A stretch of DNA of 64,000 nucleotides from Autumnicola edwardsiae (GTDB lineage: Bacteria > Bacteroidota > Bacteroidia > Flavobacteriales > Flavobacteriaceae): positions 73,345 to 137,344 of the forward strand of contig NZ_JAVRHP010000001.1 of assembly GCF_031846505.1 (NCBI RefSeq). Reading direction: 5' to 3'. The notes beneath the pieces are model-generated. The model was not told the origin of the DNA, did no database searches, and saw only the letters and a list, made by a program, of their open reading frames with translations. Both the position numbers and the translations under genes were made by a program. Below, piece by piece: positions 44,497-54,130 of the stretch; positions within the stretch are counted from its first letter, which is position 1, and each line of letters begins with the position of its first letter.

Positions 44497-45663
44497 TTAA
44501 TGATTCTCTTCCAACCATGATTTGTAATAGGTTTCATCTGCAATTTCCATAGCCTCTTCAGTAATCATAAGGGGCTTAAAAGTGTCCACCATAACCGCTA
44601 ATTCTTCAGTTTCTATTTGCCCTATACTCCTTTCTACCGCTCCCGGGTGTGGCCCGTGCGGAATTCCCGCAGGATGAAGAGAAATATGTCCTGCCTCAAT
44701 ATCATTACGGCTCATAAAATCACCATCTACGTAATAAAGAACCTCATCACTATCTATATTACTATGGCTGTAAGGCGCCGGAATGCTCTGCGGGTGATAA
44801 TCGTATTTTCGCGGACAAAAACTGCAAACCACAAAAGCGTCCGTTTCAAAAGTCTGATGTACCGGTGGTGGCTGATGAATTCTTCCGGTTATCGGCTCAA
44901 AATCGTGAATTGAAAATGCGTAAGGATAGTTATAGCCGTCGTAACCCACTACATCAAAAGGATGGGTGGCGTAAACAGCATCAAAAATCTCTCCCTGCTT
45001 TTTTATTTTAATTAGAAATTCTCCTGCTTCATCATTGGTTTCAAGCTCGTAAGGTCTGCGCAAATCCCTCTCACAAAATGGAGATTGTTCCAGTAATTGC
45101 CCAAACCAGTTTCGGTATTTTTTTGGGGTATAAATCGGGCGGCGGGATTCGACAATAAATAAGCGGTTATTCTCATCATCAAAATCCAGCTTATAGATGG
45201 TGCCCCTGGGAATTAACAAATAATCTCCATATTTAAAATCCAGATTTCCGAGATGAGTTCTAAGCTTCCCACTACCTTTATGGATGAAGAGCAGCTCATC
45301 TGCATCAGAATTTTTATAGAAATAATCTTTTGTGGAAGCCTGCGGGGAAGCAAGTGCAATATTCACATCGCTATTGGTCAACACAATTCTCCTGCTTTCG
45401 AGATAATCTGGCGCAGGCACCACGTTAAAACCTTTAAATTTATAGGACTTTAAATTATTTGCTACCGCTATTTTAGGTTTTACACTATAGCCGGCGCTCA
45501 TTTCCTTTACCTGTGTGGGCCTGTGCTCATGGTAAGAATTAGAATACATTCCATCAAAACCTATGGTACCAAATAATTGTTCATAATAAAGGCTACCATC
45601 CGGCTTCTTAAAAACCGTATGTCTTTTATGAGGTATTTTCCCAAGCTGATGATAAAAAGGCAT
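44497..45663 (-). CDS. hmgA: Homogentisate 1,2-dioxygenase
   Basis: Opens the homogentisate ring to maleylacetoacetate. 388 residues, shorter than the human enzyme but usual for this bacterial branch. Cupin-fold motifs include GDYLLIPRGTIYKLDFDDE near 145-160, SDEVLYYVDGDFMSRN near 305-318 and SLHPAGIPHGPHPGAVE near 325-342, which provide the iron-binding His and Glu residues. First gene of the hmgA-hppD unit. Maleylacetoacetate isomerase and fumarylacetoacetase are not in the window. Confidence 0.96.
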   Translation of the reverse strand: MPFYHQLGKIPHKRHTVFKKPDGSLYYEQLFGTIGFDGMYSNSYHEHRPTQVKEMSAGYSVKPKIAVANNLKSYKFKGFNVVPAPDYLESRRIVLTNSDVNIALASPQASTKDYFYKNSDADELLFIHKGSGKLRTHLGNLDFKYGDYLLIPRGTIYKLDFDDENNRLFIVESRRPIYTPKKYRNWFGQLLEQSPFCERDLRRPYELETNDEAGEFLIKIKKQGEIFDAVYATHPFDVVGYDGYNYPYAFSIHDFEPITGRIHQPPPVHQTFETDAFVVCSFCPRKYDYHPQSIPAPYSHSNIDSDEVLYYVDGDFMSRNDIEAGHISLHPAGIPHGPHPGAVERSIGQIETEELAVMVDTFKPLMITEEAMEIADETYYKSWLEENH

Positions 45664-45889
45664 AATTCTGAAGATTTAAAGGAGATTCCGCAGAAATAAA
45701 TGTAAAATAACGCATTTTTTAAAGCTGAAATTCCGATTAAACCAAATATCGCTATTATCTGCTAAAATATTCTTAAAACAAGGCTAAATATAGTAGCTTC
45801 TTCGGAATTTTTCTTTGCCTGATCCACCTTCAAACAAGTTGTTTACAAAATCCTTCGGAACAACCTGTGCCCGCAAAAGCCATTGCCTT

Positions 45890-45931
45890 AAAATGGCAAT
45901 TTTCGACCTTATATCTTTTCAATGCTTCAGC
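45890..45931 (+). repeat. Dispersed intergenic repeat, copy B (extended)
   Basis: Core AAATGGCAATTTTCGACCT lies in the 315-base gap between hmgA and the patatin gene. Similarity to the copy at 63498 continues past the core (TTATATCTTTTCAATGCTTCAGC versus TGATATCATTTTCAGCTTCAGC, each split here), about 42 bases in all. The rest of the gap has no gene that I can support. Confidence 0.65.
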
Positions 45932-45978
45932 AGAAATCTTCGAAGCGAATAAAAATATTTTAGATAAAAAAACTAACC

Positions 45979-48198
45979 TTAGAACCAAAAGCCTAAACTA
46001 AAGAACCAATGACTCTCCTTGATTTCGGGCGAATAGGTATACTTCACTTCCAGGGGGCCAAGGAAAGTTTCCAGTCCATAACCAAGTGCGTAGCCGGTAT
46101 AATCTGGCATGGAAAGCCAGTTTCCGGTAGAGTATAACTTGTTCTCCACGTTGGCAATGTTTACACTGGCGATTAGGTGATTTTTACGAAATATTTCATA
46201 ATCGAGGTCAAGTAAAGCTTTGATATAGCTGTCTCCCGACAGACTTATAAAATCATAACCATAAAAAGGAATAAAATTATTAATTGGGTAATTCCCGTAA
46301 CCCCCCAAAAAGAAATCGAGCGTGTTTATGTTGTCATTTCCAATCTTGAATCCCGTTTCTGCAGAAATACGGGTAGTAAATTTTTTAAAAGGTGTGGCAG
46401 CGTAACCTACTTTTCCCTTTGCAATAGAAAATTCAGCAAAATCGTTGTTTGAAGAAAACAGGTAAACATGGAAATCACCGTCAAAATAGATTCCCTGGCT
46501 CGGGAAATATTTATTGTCGTACGAATCAAACTTTAAATAACCAAAAGCACTGTAATAATTATTATCCTCAAATACAGAGTTTCCGCTTTCGCCATTTTCA
46601 TTCTGAAAAACTTCAGAAGTAATATCCAAATATTTATGCTCGGCACCCATCCCAAAAGAAAATACCTGCTGAAAAAGTGTCTCCACATAAAACTGATTAG
46701 TGATATCGCGGTAATCTACACCAATGTTTGCCACCCCAATATTTCTCAAATCCCCGTTTTGGTTGGCAAAATCAAAAGAAATGTCTTTTTTAAAGTTATT
46801 ATATCGTGATTTAAGCCCTATACTCCAGTAATAACCCTTATCTATATAATAATCGAAGTAATACCTGAAATAATCCCCAACAACCACATCTATAGAAGTC
46901 ACATCATTGGTAAAAAGCAAGCTTTTGCGGGTAAAATTCAGCAAGACTCCGCTTTCATAAAGTTCATCGTAATGCAGTGCCAGCCGGAGAAAAGACTTAT
47001 TCTCGCTTTCCTCGATGTCCATGTTTAACGTATATTCCTGCCCCCCTTCATCTGGAATAAGATTATAGCTGATTTTATTAAAATTTCCGGTAGCCGATAA
47101 ATTATTTACTCCTACGTTAAGATCTTCGAACGTCAACTTCCTTTCAGCACCAAGTTTCAGTTTTCCTAAAATATAGGACTGCGGATAGCTATTGTTACCA
47201 TTAATTTCAAGATTAGTTACATAAATGCTGTCTTGCCCTTGCTTCTTTAATTCTCTCTTAAAATCTTTTTGCCTTGCCGCAAGTTGTTCCAAATGCCCAT
47301 ATTTCTCCTTTGCAGCGACCCTTCCGGAGTCGATAATAGCTTCGCCCTCACTAAAGGATATTACAGAGAACCTCGAAATATCAGGATTAATGTAAATATC
47401 GGTCTGCGGGATCTTATCCTTCATCTCGCTAATCGTCCTGAAATTGCCAATCTGTGTTAAAATATCAAGCACACTTCTAAGCTTATCCTTATCTATAAGA
47501 CTATCCTGTACATCTATCCCAATCACAATTTCTGCTCCTCTCCGCTTTAACTCTTCTACAGGATAATTGTTCGCCACACCGCCATCTGTAAGCAGGCGCC
47601 CATCGATTTTCACCGGACTAAATATTGAAGGAATTGCACCACTGGCCGATACCGCTTTAGCAAGAGACCCACTATCCAAAATCACCTCTTCCCCGGTTTC
47701 AATATCTGCAGCAATACAAAAGAACGGAATGGGAAGCTTGCTAAAATCATTGATGTTGTTTACATGCATCGTTAAACGTGACATGAGATTGTAGATATTC
47801 TGACCCTTGGAAAGCCCTGACGGGAGACCAATCCTAAAATTATCAAAAGGAAGACTTATCGCGTATTTCTCTGTATCTTCTTTTTCGTAAAAGGTTTTTG
47901 CGCTTCGCGGAAGGTCATCCTGGATTAGAATATTGAAATTTGTCTCATGAAAGATAGAATCCAGATCGTGCGCGGTATAACCCGAAGCATATAAACCTCC
48001 AATTATAGCGCCCATGCTACTCCCGCCAATAAAATCTATGCGCACACCGGCTTCTTCAATAACCTTTAAGGCGCCAATATGGGCAAGACCTTTCGCTCCA
48101 CCACCACTTAAAACCAGGCCAACCTTAGGATCATCTTTTTGCTGGGACAATCCCGTAAAACTTAGCAAACACAAAAAAATGATCAGTATATTTTTCAT
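45979..48198 (-). CDS. Patatin-like phospholipase with C-terminal outer-membrane barrel (type Vd-like)
   Basis: A 739-residue exported protein. The signal peptide (1-19) is followed by a patatin domain (about 25-290): oxyanion loop GGGAKG at 32-37, nucleophile elbow GGSSMG with catalytic Ser61, and DGG near 205 for the Ser-Asp dyad. A POTRA-like region (about 325-400) and a BamA/Omp85-type 16-strand barrel follow, ending FFSLGFWF with terminal aromatic residue. This is the layout of PlpD-like type V secretion proteins, which tether or export a lipase. Its ATG abuts the uvrC stop codon, suggesting co-transcription. Confidence 0.93.
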   Translation of the reverse strand: MKNILIIFLCLLSFTGLSQQKDDPKVGLVLSGGGAKGLAHIGALKVIEEAGVRIDFIGGSSMGAIIGGLYASGYTAHDLDSIFHETNFNILIQDDLPRSAKTFYEKEDTEKYAISLPFDNFRIGLPSGLSKGQNIYNLMSRLTMHVNNINDFSKLPIPFFCIAADIETGEEVILDSGSLAKAVSASGAIPSIFSPVKIDGRLLTDGGVANNYPVEELKRRGAEIVIGIDVQDSLIDKDKLRSVLDILTQIGNFRTISEMKDKIPQTDIYINPDISRFSVISFSEGEAIIDSGRVAAKEKYGHLEQLAARQKDFKRELKKQGQDSIYVTNLEINGNNSYPQSYILGKLKLGAERKLTFEDLNVGVNNLSATGNFNKISYNLIPDEGGQEYTLNMDIEESENKSFLRLALHYDELYESGVLLNFTRKSLLFTNDVTSIDVVVGDYFRYYFDYYIDKGYYWSIGLKSRYNNFKKDISFDFANQNGDLRNIGVANIGVDYRDITNQFYVETLFQQVFSFGMGAEHKYLDITSEVFQNENGESGNSVFEDNNYYSAFGYLKFDSYDNKYFPSQGIYFDGDFHVYLFSSNNDFAEFSIAKGKVGYAATPFKKFTTRISAETGFKIGNDNINTLDFFLGGYGNYPINNFIPFYGYDFISLSGDSYIKALLDLDYEIFRKNHLIASVNIANVENKLYSTGNWLSMPDYTGYALGYGLETFLGPLEVKYTYSPEIKESHWFFSLGFWF

Positions 48199-49992
48199 TT
48201 ATTCCTTATGATAATGCTCATATAGCGTCCTGGCTTTAGAAGCTCCTATAACTTCGCTCAAATTTTCCAGCGAAGCCTCTTTTATTCTCTTTACAGATCT
48301 AAATTGTTTCAATAACTCAATAACTGTTTTTTCTCCAATTCCCGTAATAGATTCCAACTCTGTATTTAACGCAACTTTACTCCTTTTGTTACGATGAAAA
48401 GTAATTCCGAACCTATGCGCCTCGTTTCTTAACTGCTGAATGATTTTTAAAGTCTCCGATTTTTTATCCAGGTAAAGCGGAATATTATCATCTGGATAGA
48501 AAATCTCTTCCAGCCGTTTCGCTATGCCGATAATTGCAATTTTACCACGTAGTCCCAGAGTCTCCAAAGCTTTAACTCCGGACGATAATTGCCCTTTTCC
48601 ACCATCCACTATAATTAACTGCGGAAGTTCTTCGCCTTCATTTAGAAGCCTTCTATACCTTCTAAAAACCACTTCTTCCATAGAAGCAAAGTCATTTGGA
48701 CCTTCCACGGTCTTAATATTGAACTTTCTATAGTCTTTTTTGCTCGGTTTTCCGTTTTTAAAGACTACACAGGCAGCTACGGGATTAGTTCCCTGGATAT
48801 TTGAGTTGTCAAAACACTCTATATGCCGCGGTTCTTCATTTAAACGTAAATCCTCCTTCATTTGTGCCATTACACGCTTCACATGCCGGTCGGGATCTAC
48901 AATTTTCATCTGTTTAAACCGCTCCTGTCGGTAATATTTGGCATTTCTGAGAGATAGCTCTACAATCTTCTTCTTATCGCCCAACTGCGGAACGGTGACT
49001 TTTACATCTTCCGCAAATTCAATTTTAAAGGGAAGATAAATTTCTTTTGAATTTGAATTGAAGCGCTGCCTTATCTCGGTAATTGCCAATTCCAGCAGTT
49101 CCTGGTCACTTTCGTCCAGCTTTTTCTTCATTTCAATAGTATGCGACCTGATAATAGCGCCATGGGAAATCTGAAGGAAATTTACATAGCCATAACCTTC
49201 GTCACTGGTGATGGAAAAAACATCTACATTGTTGATCCTGGGATTCACCACCGTAGACTTCGACTGGTAATTCTCAAGTACATTAATTTTTTCTTTGATT
49301 CGCTGGGCATCTTCAAATTCCATATTTTCAGCATGCACTTTCATCTGATTTCTAAATTGCTGGAGGGAATCTTTAAAATTTCCTTTTACGATCTGCCTTA
49401 TGGCTTCAATATTCCCGTTGTAATCTTCTTCTGCCTGTTTTGCTTCACAAGGACCTTCACAATTTCCCAGATGATACTCAAGGCACACCTTATATTTGCC
49501 ATTTTCGATCTTATCTTCAGCCAAATCATAATTACAGGTCCTGAGTTTGTACAAGCCTTTAATAAGGTCCAGAAGTGTATTTACAGTTTTAAAACTGGTG
49601 AAGGGCCCGTAGTATTCGCTACCATCTTTAATTAGCCTGCGTGTTGGGAAAACCCTGGGAAATCGTTCATTTTTAATACAAATCCAGGGATAGGTTTTAT
49701 CATCCTTTAGCATCACATTAAACCGCGGCTGATGCTTTTTAATAAGGTTATTTTCAAGCAGCAGCGCATCGGTTTCCGAAGCAACCACAATATGCTTGAT
49801 TTCCTTAATCTTCTTCACCATTACGCCTATCCTGTGAGAGTCGTGACGTTTGGTAAAGTAGGAAGTGACCCTTTTTTTAAGGTTTTTCGCCTTCCCCACA
49901 TACAGGATTTTCCCGTTCTTATCGTAATACTGGTACACCCCGGGACTGTCGGGCAGAGTTTGCAGTTGTACTTCCAATGCAGGCTTTTCCAT
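48199..49992 (-). CDS. uvrC: UvrABC system protein C (excinuclease)
   Basis: Makes both incisions in nucleotide excision repair. 597 residues, of full length. The GIY-YIG nuclease domain is at about 12-92 (SPGVYQYYDKNGKILYVGKAKNLKKR, in parts), a cysteine-rich stretch at about 145-165, and the UVR motif at about 205-240 (MEFEDAQRIKEKINVLENY). The RNase-H-like second nuclease domain has ECFDNSNIQG near 385, and a C-terminal helix-hairpin-helix (ITGIGEKTVIELLKQF) closes the protein. Upstream of the patatin gene in the same transcription unit. Confidence 0.98.
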   Translation of the reverse strand: MEKPALEVQLQTLPDSPGVYQYYDKNGKILYVGKAKNLKKRVTSYFTKRHDSHRIGVMVKKIKEIKHIVVASETDALLLENNLIKKHQPRFNVMLKDDKTYPWICIKNERFPRVFPTRRLIKDGSEYYGPFTSFKTVNTLLDLIKGLYKLRTCNYDLAEDKIENGKYKVCLEYHLGNCEGPCEAKQAEEDYNGNIEAIRQIVKGNFKDSLQQFRNQMKVHAENMEFEDAQRIKEKINVLENYQSKSTVVNPRINNVDVFSITSDEGYGYVNFLQISHGAIIRSHTIEMKKKLDESDQELLELAITEIRQRFNSNSKEIYLPFKIEFAEDVKVTVPQLGDKKKIVELSLRNAKYYRQERFKQMKIVDPDRHVKRVMAQMKEDLRLNEEPRHIECFDNSNIQGTNPVAACVVFKNGKPSKKDYRKFNIKTVEGPNDFASMEEVVFRRYRRLLNEGEELPQLIIVDGGKGQLSSGVKALETLGLRGKIAIIGIAKRLEEIFYPDDNIPLYLDKKSETLKIIQQLRNEAHRFGITFHRNKRSKVALNTELESITGIGEKTVIELLKQFRSVKRIKEASLENLSEVIGASKARTLYEHYHKE

Positions 49993-50051
49993 TACTTCAA
50001 AGATAAAATTTATTGCGCTTAATGCCGCCGTGAATTTTAAAATTTAAAACA

Positions 50052-50090
50052 GAAAAACCACCGGTTTGCAGCTACTACCGATGGTTTTTC
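50052..50090 (-). terminator. Intrinsic terminator of the GMC oxidoreductase operon
   Basis: GAAAAACCACCGGT-TTGCAGCTACT-ACCGATGGTTTTTC forms a 14-bp stem with one G-U pair, 23 bases beyond the GMC stop codon, with T residues on the minus-strand side. Confidence 0.82.
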
Positions 50091-50113
50091 TCTTAATAAA
50101 TCGTCCTTTCAGC

Positions 50114-51829
50114 CTACGAAATATTTCCGTTCTTCAATTCTTTAACAGCATAATCCACTGCCCTGGCGGTAAGTGCCATATAGGTTAAAGATGGATTTTG
50201 AGTACCTGTTGAAGTCATACAGGCACCATCTGTCACAAAAACATTTTTAGAAGTGTGCAACTGGTTCCACTCATTCAACAAAGAGGTTTTTGGGTCTTTA
50301 CCCATACGAACGCCGCCCATTTCGTGGATATCCAGTCCGGGAGCCTGTTTGGAATCGCTGGTGCGGATATTTGTAAATCCGGCGCTTTCAAACATTTCGG
50401 TGATCTGTTCAAAATAATCCTCGATCATCTTTTCATCATTATCATCATACGCTACATCAAAATTGAGCAGCGGGATTCCCCATTCATCCTTCTTACTATT
50501 GTTAAGGCTAATAAGGTTGCTCTCTTTGGGAATCGTCTCGCCCATCATATGGCTTCCAATCCTCCATGGCCCTAGCTTTGGTTTGGCAAGGTTTTCTTTT
50601 AAAGCTACTCCTAATCCATCCTCGCTGGTATATTCACTACGGTAAGTACTAACACCTGCAGCATACCCCCTTAAGAAGTTGGTTTCCTGCTTATGAATAT
50701 TTCTGAACCTTGGAATATATCCACTGGTAGGCCTTTTTCCATCTGTAGTAAAATCTGTAAAACCATCGTATTCTGCAGTCGCCCGGGCCCTGTAATTATG
50801 AAAAGCAAAATACTTACCAAGAAGTCCGTTGTCATTCCCAAGACCGTTGGGAAAACGTTTTGATTTGGAATTAAGCAAGATAAGGTTCGTGTTTGCAGCC
50901 GCCGCATTTACAAAAACAATCTTTGAAAAATACTCTGTAACTTCCTTGGTGTGAGCATCAATTACGCGTACACCTGTAACCTTTTCTTTTTCTTCATCGT
51001 AGATAAGCGATTCTACAACAGAATCAGGTTTTAAGGTGAGGTTTCCAGTTTTCTCGGCCCACGGTAAAGTTGAAGAATTACTACTAAAGTAGCCTCCGTA
51101 AGGACAACCCCTCTGGCACAATACCCTGTTCTGGCACTGTACCCGCCCCTGTTGTTTATGGATATCTTTTTGTTCTGAAAGGTGTGCGCAGCGTGCAACA
51201 ATCACGTGACGATCACCATATTTTTCCGCTACCTTTTCTTTAAAGTACTTTTCTACTTTTGTCAGTTCGTACGGTGGTAAAAATTCACCATCAGGTAATT
51301 CGGGAAGTCCATCTTTATTCCCGGATATTCCGGCAAATTTTTCAACGTAGCTGTACCAGGGAGCCAAATCTTTATAGCGTATTGGCCAGTCTACAGCAAA
51401 GCCATCCCTTGCAGGTCCTTCAAAATCGAAATCGCTCCAGCGCTGTACCTGTCTTGCCCAGAGTAATGATTTTCCACCAACCTGGTATCCTTTTATCCAG
51501 TCGAAAGGTTTTTCCTGTACATAAGGATGTTCATCGTCCTTAGAGAAAAAATGGGATGCGTCTTCTTTAAAGGCATAGCATTTACTTACAATAGGATTTT
51601 CTTTTTTTACTTCAAGTGGCAGCGTTCCCCTATGATCCATTTCCCATGGATGTAAGCTGGTAGTAGGGTAATCTACCACATGTTTTACATCTTTACCACG
51701 GTCCAGAACCAAGGTGCGCAGCCCTTTTTCAGTTAATTCCTTAGCTGCCCATCCCCCACTAATGCCAGAGCCAATAACAATTGCATCATAAGTTCTTTCT
51801 TCTACTCCATCTATATTAAAGTATGCCAT
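50114..51829 (-). CDS. GMC-family FAD-dependent oxidoreductase (sugar/alcohol dehydrogenase large subunit)
   Basis: A 571-residue flavoenzyme of the glucose-methanol-choline family. The FAD-binding GxGxxG (GSGISG) is at residues 20-25, KGYQVGGKSLLWARQVQRW near 115-130, a cysteine-rich CQNRVLCQRGCPYGGYFSS segment near 230-250, and the C-terminal HEMGGVRMG ... NVFVTDGACMTSTGTQNPSLT (in parts) holds the catalytic His region. It lacks its own export signal. The adjacent gene encodes a Tat-exported gluconate-dehydrogenase subunit 3-like partner, so the pair is likely carried out together to the periplasm. Substrate unknown, probably a sugar or sugar acid. Confidence 0.93.
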   Translation of the reverse strand: MAYFNIDGVEERTYDAIVIGSGISGGWAAKELTEKGLRTLVLDRGKDVKHVVDYPTTSLHPWEMDHRGTLPLEVKKENPIVSKCYAFKEDASHFFSKDDEHPYVQEKPFDWIKGYQVGGKSLLWARQVQRWSDFDFEGPARDGFAVDWPIRYKDLAPWYSYVEKFAGISGNKDGLPELPDGEFLPPYELTKVEKYFKEKVAEKYGDRHVIVARCAHLSEQKDIHKQQGRVQCQNRVLCQRGCPYGGYFSSNSSTLPWAEKTGNLTLKPDSVVESLIYDEEKEKVTGVRVIDAHTKEVTEYFSKIVFVNAAAANTNLILLNSKSKRFPNGLGNDNGLLGKYFAFHNYRARATAEYDGFTDFTTDGKRPTSGYIPRFRNIHKQETNFLRGYAAGVSTYRSEYTSEDGLGVALKENLAKPKLGPWRIGSHMMGETIPKESNLISLNNSKKDEWGIPLLNFDVAYDDNDEKMIEDYFEQITEMFESAGFTNIRTSDSKQAPGLDIHEMGGVRMGKDPKTSLLNEWNQLHTSKNVFVTDGACMTSTGTQNPSLTYMALTARAVDYAVKELKNGNIS

Positions 51830-51831
51830 AA

Positions 51832-52377
51832 TTATGCGTTGTAATATTTTTCTTGATTAACCGGAAAACTTCCATCCCACCTTGAAGGTACCTGCTCATA
51901 ATCCAGGATATTTTCCAAAACATATTTAGAGGTAGTATAACCTGCTATGGTTAGATCTTTTACAAAAGGAACAAAACTGATCTTTTTATCTGATGATTTC
52001 TCTGTTGCCAGCATTTTGTTTAAAATTTCGTGCCTTTCTGCACCCGAAAGTTCTACAAAAGCTTTTCCATATTGGTCTTTACTAGCCTCGTCTACACTAT
52101 TAAAACCCGCCGCAAATTCCTTTTGAACTTCTTTTTCAAAACAGTCATTTACCATCACAAGCACAAAGCGATCTACTTCAAGTTCTTTGGCTCCGGGTGT
52201 ATCTGTAGCAGGGATAATGGTATCTACCATTCCTGCCAACATTAGCTTTTGATCGTCGTTTATATCGCCGTTTGCTTCGGGTAGTTCCTCCGCTGTCCAG
52301 GAATCGATCCAAAAAGGCACTGTCGCCAGTCCTACTGCAGATATTCCAAGGGTTTTAATGAGGTCTCTTCTCTTCAT
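51832..52377 (-). CDS. Gluconate 2-dehydrogenase subunit 3-family protein (Tat-exported)
   Basis: A 181-residue small subunit. The N-terminus MKRRDLIKTLGISAVGLA is a twin-arginine signal. The rest matches the gluconate 2-dehydrogenase subunit 3 family (MLAGMVDTIIPATDTPGAKELEVDRFV, in parts). Two bases separate its stop from the GMC gene start. The known role of such subunits is assembly and Tat export of the catalytic subunit. A cytochrome subunit is not seen in the window. Confidence 0.92.
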   Translation of the reverse strand: MKRRDLIKTLGISAVGLATVPFWIDSWTAEELPEANGDINDDQKLMLAGMVDTIIPATDTPGAKELEVDRFVLVMVNDCFEKEVQKEFAAGFNSVDEASKDQYGKAFVELSGAERHEILNKMLATEKSSDKKISFVPFVKDLTIAGYTTSKYVLENILDYEQVPSRWDGSFPVNQEKYYNA

Positions 52378-52833
52378 TTTTGTTATTTATAAGGTATAAG
52401 TCGTACTTTTTTAGTAAAATTTCTGGTGTCAGAAAATTAACCGTATAATAATTCATTGATGCTTAAACGCTGTTCTTCTTCATGCCCTCAACAGGTTGTG
52501 AAGATAAAGTTAAAGTTCAAACTGTAATTGCAAAAATAAAATTTTAAAGGCTTCTTCAGTTAATTACCACGACATTAACAATTATAATTTCTGAAGTAGT
52601 GTGCTGCAATTTCAATTTACTTTGCACACAAACCGTACCAGCCGGAAATTTAACTTCAGCCTATACTGACATTCTTCTAACAGAACTTTTTCCGAAGTAA
52701 AAATTTCTGAACTTCTATTTGAACTTAAAAAAAGTACCCGGGAGTTATAACGCTGATTCCTTCCAAACTTTTACAAAAAACTATTTTCAGAATTCCTTAA
52801 GAAGAAAGGCAGGCTATTTTATTATCTTGCAAT
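52378..52833. other. Gene-free stretch between divergent operons
   Basis: 456 bases between the gluconate-dehydrogenase subunit and the RimB-like gene. I see no reading frame worth calling. It holds one candidate minus-strand promoter (52531-52538) and AT-rich sequence, with no hairpin with a T-tract. It presumably carries the control regions of both divergent operons. Confidence 0.6.
52531..52538 (-). promoter_or_regulatory. Candidate -7 promoter element for the gluconate-dehydrogenase-type operon
   Basis: The minus strand reads TATTTTTG (TAnnTTTG) about 150 bases before the start codon. The leader would be long and no -33 box is seen, so this is tentative. Confidence 0.35.
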
Positions 52834-53283
52834 ATGGAGAAAATAGTGATAGGCAGGTTTGACAAAGCTGATTTCCCGGCCCTTAAGTTATACGACATTG
52901 CGATAAAAATTGATACCGGCGCCTATACTTCTTCTATACACTGCGAAAATATTGAAGAAAAGGACGAAAAACTCTACTGCTCTTTTCTTGATGAAGAGCA
53001 TCCTTTGTACAACGGCAAAGAAATTATATTCGACGATTATGATATTGTCTTTGTACGTAGTAGTAACGGTATTATTCAAAAGAGATATCAGGTACAATCC
53101 AATATTAAACTTTTTAATAAGGTTTTTAAAATTTCCCTTTCTTTGTCCTCGCGTCAGGAAATGCGATTTCCGGTTCTTATCGGGAGAAAATTTCTCACCA
53201 AAAAATTTATAGTCGATACAGAACTAACAAACGTCTCTAATAATCAGAAAGAAAATGAATCTAAAAATCCTATCCAGAAATAG
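52834..53283 (+). CDS. RimB-type retropepsin-like aspartic protease (DUF785)
   Basis: A 149-residue protein of the 'ATP-dependent zinc protease'/DUF785 family, which has the retroviral-type aspartic protease fold. The active-site Asp-Thr-Gly-Ala is at residues 27-30 (KIDTGAYTSS), and a second core FPVLIGRKFL appears near 113-122. In Pseudomonas the RimB relative works with RimK on the glutamyl tail of ribosomal protein S6. Its end overlaps the rimK start by 29 bases, showing tight coupling. The last 20 residues are hydrophilic and not conserved. Confidence 0.85.
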   Translation: MEKIVIGRFDKADFPALKLYDIAIKIDTGAYTSSIHCENIEEKDEKLYCSFLDEEHPLYNGKEIIFDDYDIVFVRSSNGIIQKRYQVQSNIKLFNKVFKISLSLSSRQEMRFPVLIGRKFLTKKFIVDTELTNVSNNQKENESKNPIQK

Positions 53284-54127
53284 CAACCTTTACTCAACCA
53301 AACGCCTGGTGGAAGCTGCCAGAAAACGTGATCATGAGGTTGAAGTTATAGATCCCGTAAAGTGCGATCTTGTTATTGAAAAAAAGAAACCCACCATATT
53401 TTACAAAGGAAAAGCTATTGAAGGAGCAGACGCTGTGATTCCAAGAATCGGAGCTTCGGTTACTTTCTTTGGAACTGCCGTGGTAAGGCAATTTGAGATG
53501 ATGGGTGTTTTTACTACTACAGAATCTCAGGCCCTTGTAAGAAGCCGGGACAAATTAAGGAGCCTGCAAATCCTTTCCCGTGCCAGGCTGGGATTACCTA
53601 AAACCGTCTTTACAAACTATTCTAAAGATGTTAAGGAAGTTATAGAACACGTTGGTGGTGCACCGCTCATCATAAAACTACTGGAAGGAACACAGGGGCT
53701 TGGAGTTGTTCTTGCAGAAACAGATAATGCAGCCGAATCTGTTATTGAAGCTTTTAATGGGTTGCAGGCAAGGGTTATCGTTCAGGAATTTATTAAGGAA
53801 GCCGGCGGGGCCGATATTCGTGCTTTTGTGGTAGACGGGCATGTGGTTGGTGCCATGAAACGCCAGGGAAAAGAAGGGGAATTTCGTTCCAACCTACACC
53901 GGGGGGGATCGGCTGAAATCATTGAACTTTCAGACGAAGAGGAGAATGCCGCCATTAAAGCCGCAAAAGCAATGAGCCTTGGAGTTGCGGGTGTTGATAT
54001 GCTGCAGAGCGCCAGGGGCCCTCTTATCCTGGAAGTAAATTCCTCTCCAGGTCTTGAAGGCATTGAAGCTGCCACAGGAAAGGACATAGCCAAAACCATA
54101 ATTAGGTACATAGAGCGAAATGTATAA
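53255..54127 (+). CDS. rimK: RimK-family alpha-L-glutamate ligase
   Basis: A 290-residue ATP-grasp ligase that adds glutamate residues to a protein C-terminus, ribosomal protein S6 in E. coli. The N-terminal pre-grasp domain (1-95) contains ADAVIPRIGASVTFFGTAVVRQFE (in parts), and the ATP-grasp core has LPKTVF, PLIIKLLEGTQGLGVVLA, IVQEFIKEAGGADIRAFVVDG and LILEVNSSPGLEGIE (metal-binding Glu/Asn). Length and motifs are as in E. coli RimK. The gene sits between a RimB-type protease and an aspartoacylase-like hydrolase, suggesting a modification/removal system. Confidence 0.95.
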   Translation: MNLKILSRNSNLYSTKRLVEAARKRDHEVEVIDPVKCDLVIEKKKPTIFYKGKAIEGADAVIPRIGASVTFFGTAVVRQFEMMGVFTTTESQALVRSRDKLRSLQILSRARLGLPKTVFTNYSKDVKEVIEHVGGAPLIIKLLEGTQGLGVVLAETDNAAESVIEAFNGLQARVIVQEFIKEAGGADIRAFVVDGHVVGAMKRQGKEGEFRSNLHRGGSAEIIELSDEEENAAIKAAKAMSLGVAGVDMLQSARGPLILEVNSSPGLEGIEAATGKDIAKTIIRYIERNV

Positions 54128-54130
54128 TTT

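Noticed and set aside
49495..49515. Another copy of the AATGGCAATTTTCGACC repeat in uvrC
   Set aside because: The resemblance (GCCATTTTCGATCTTAT) is explained by the conserved uvrC coding sequence ENGKYK and lacks the full core; the same chance match occurs in the histidine kinase near 55999.
52378..52833. Small RNA or small gene in the largest gap
   Set aside because: No hairpin with a T-tract, no promoter-terminator pair and no conserved-looking frame could be found by eye.
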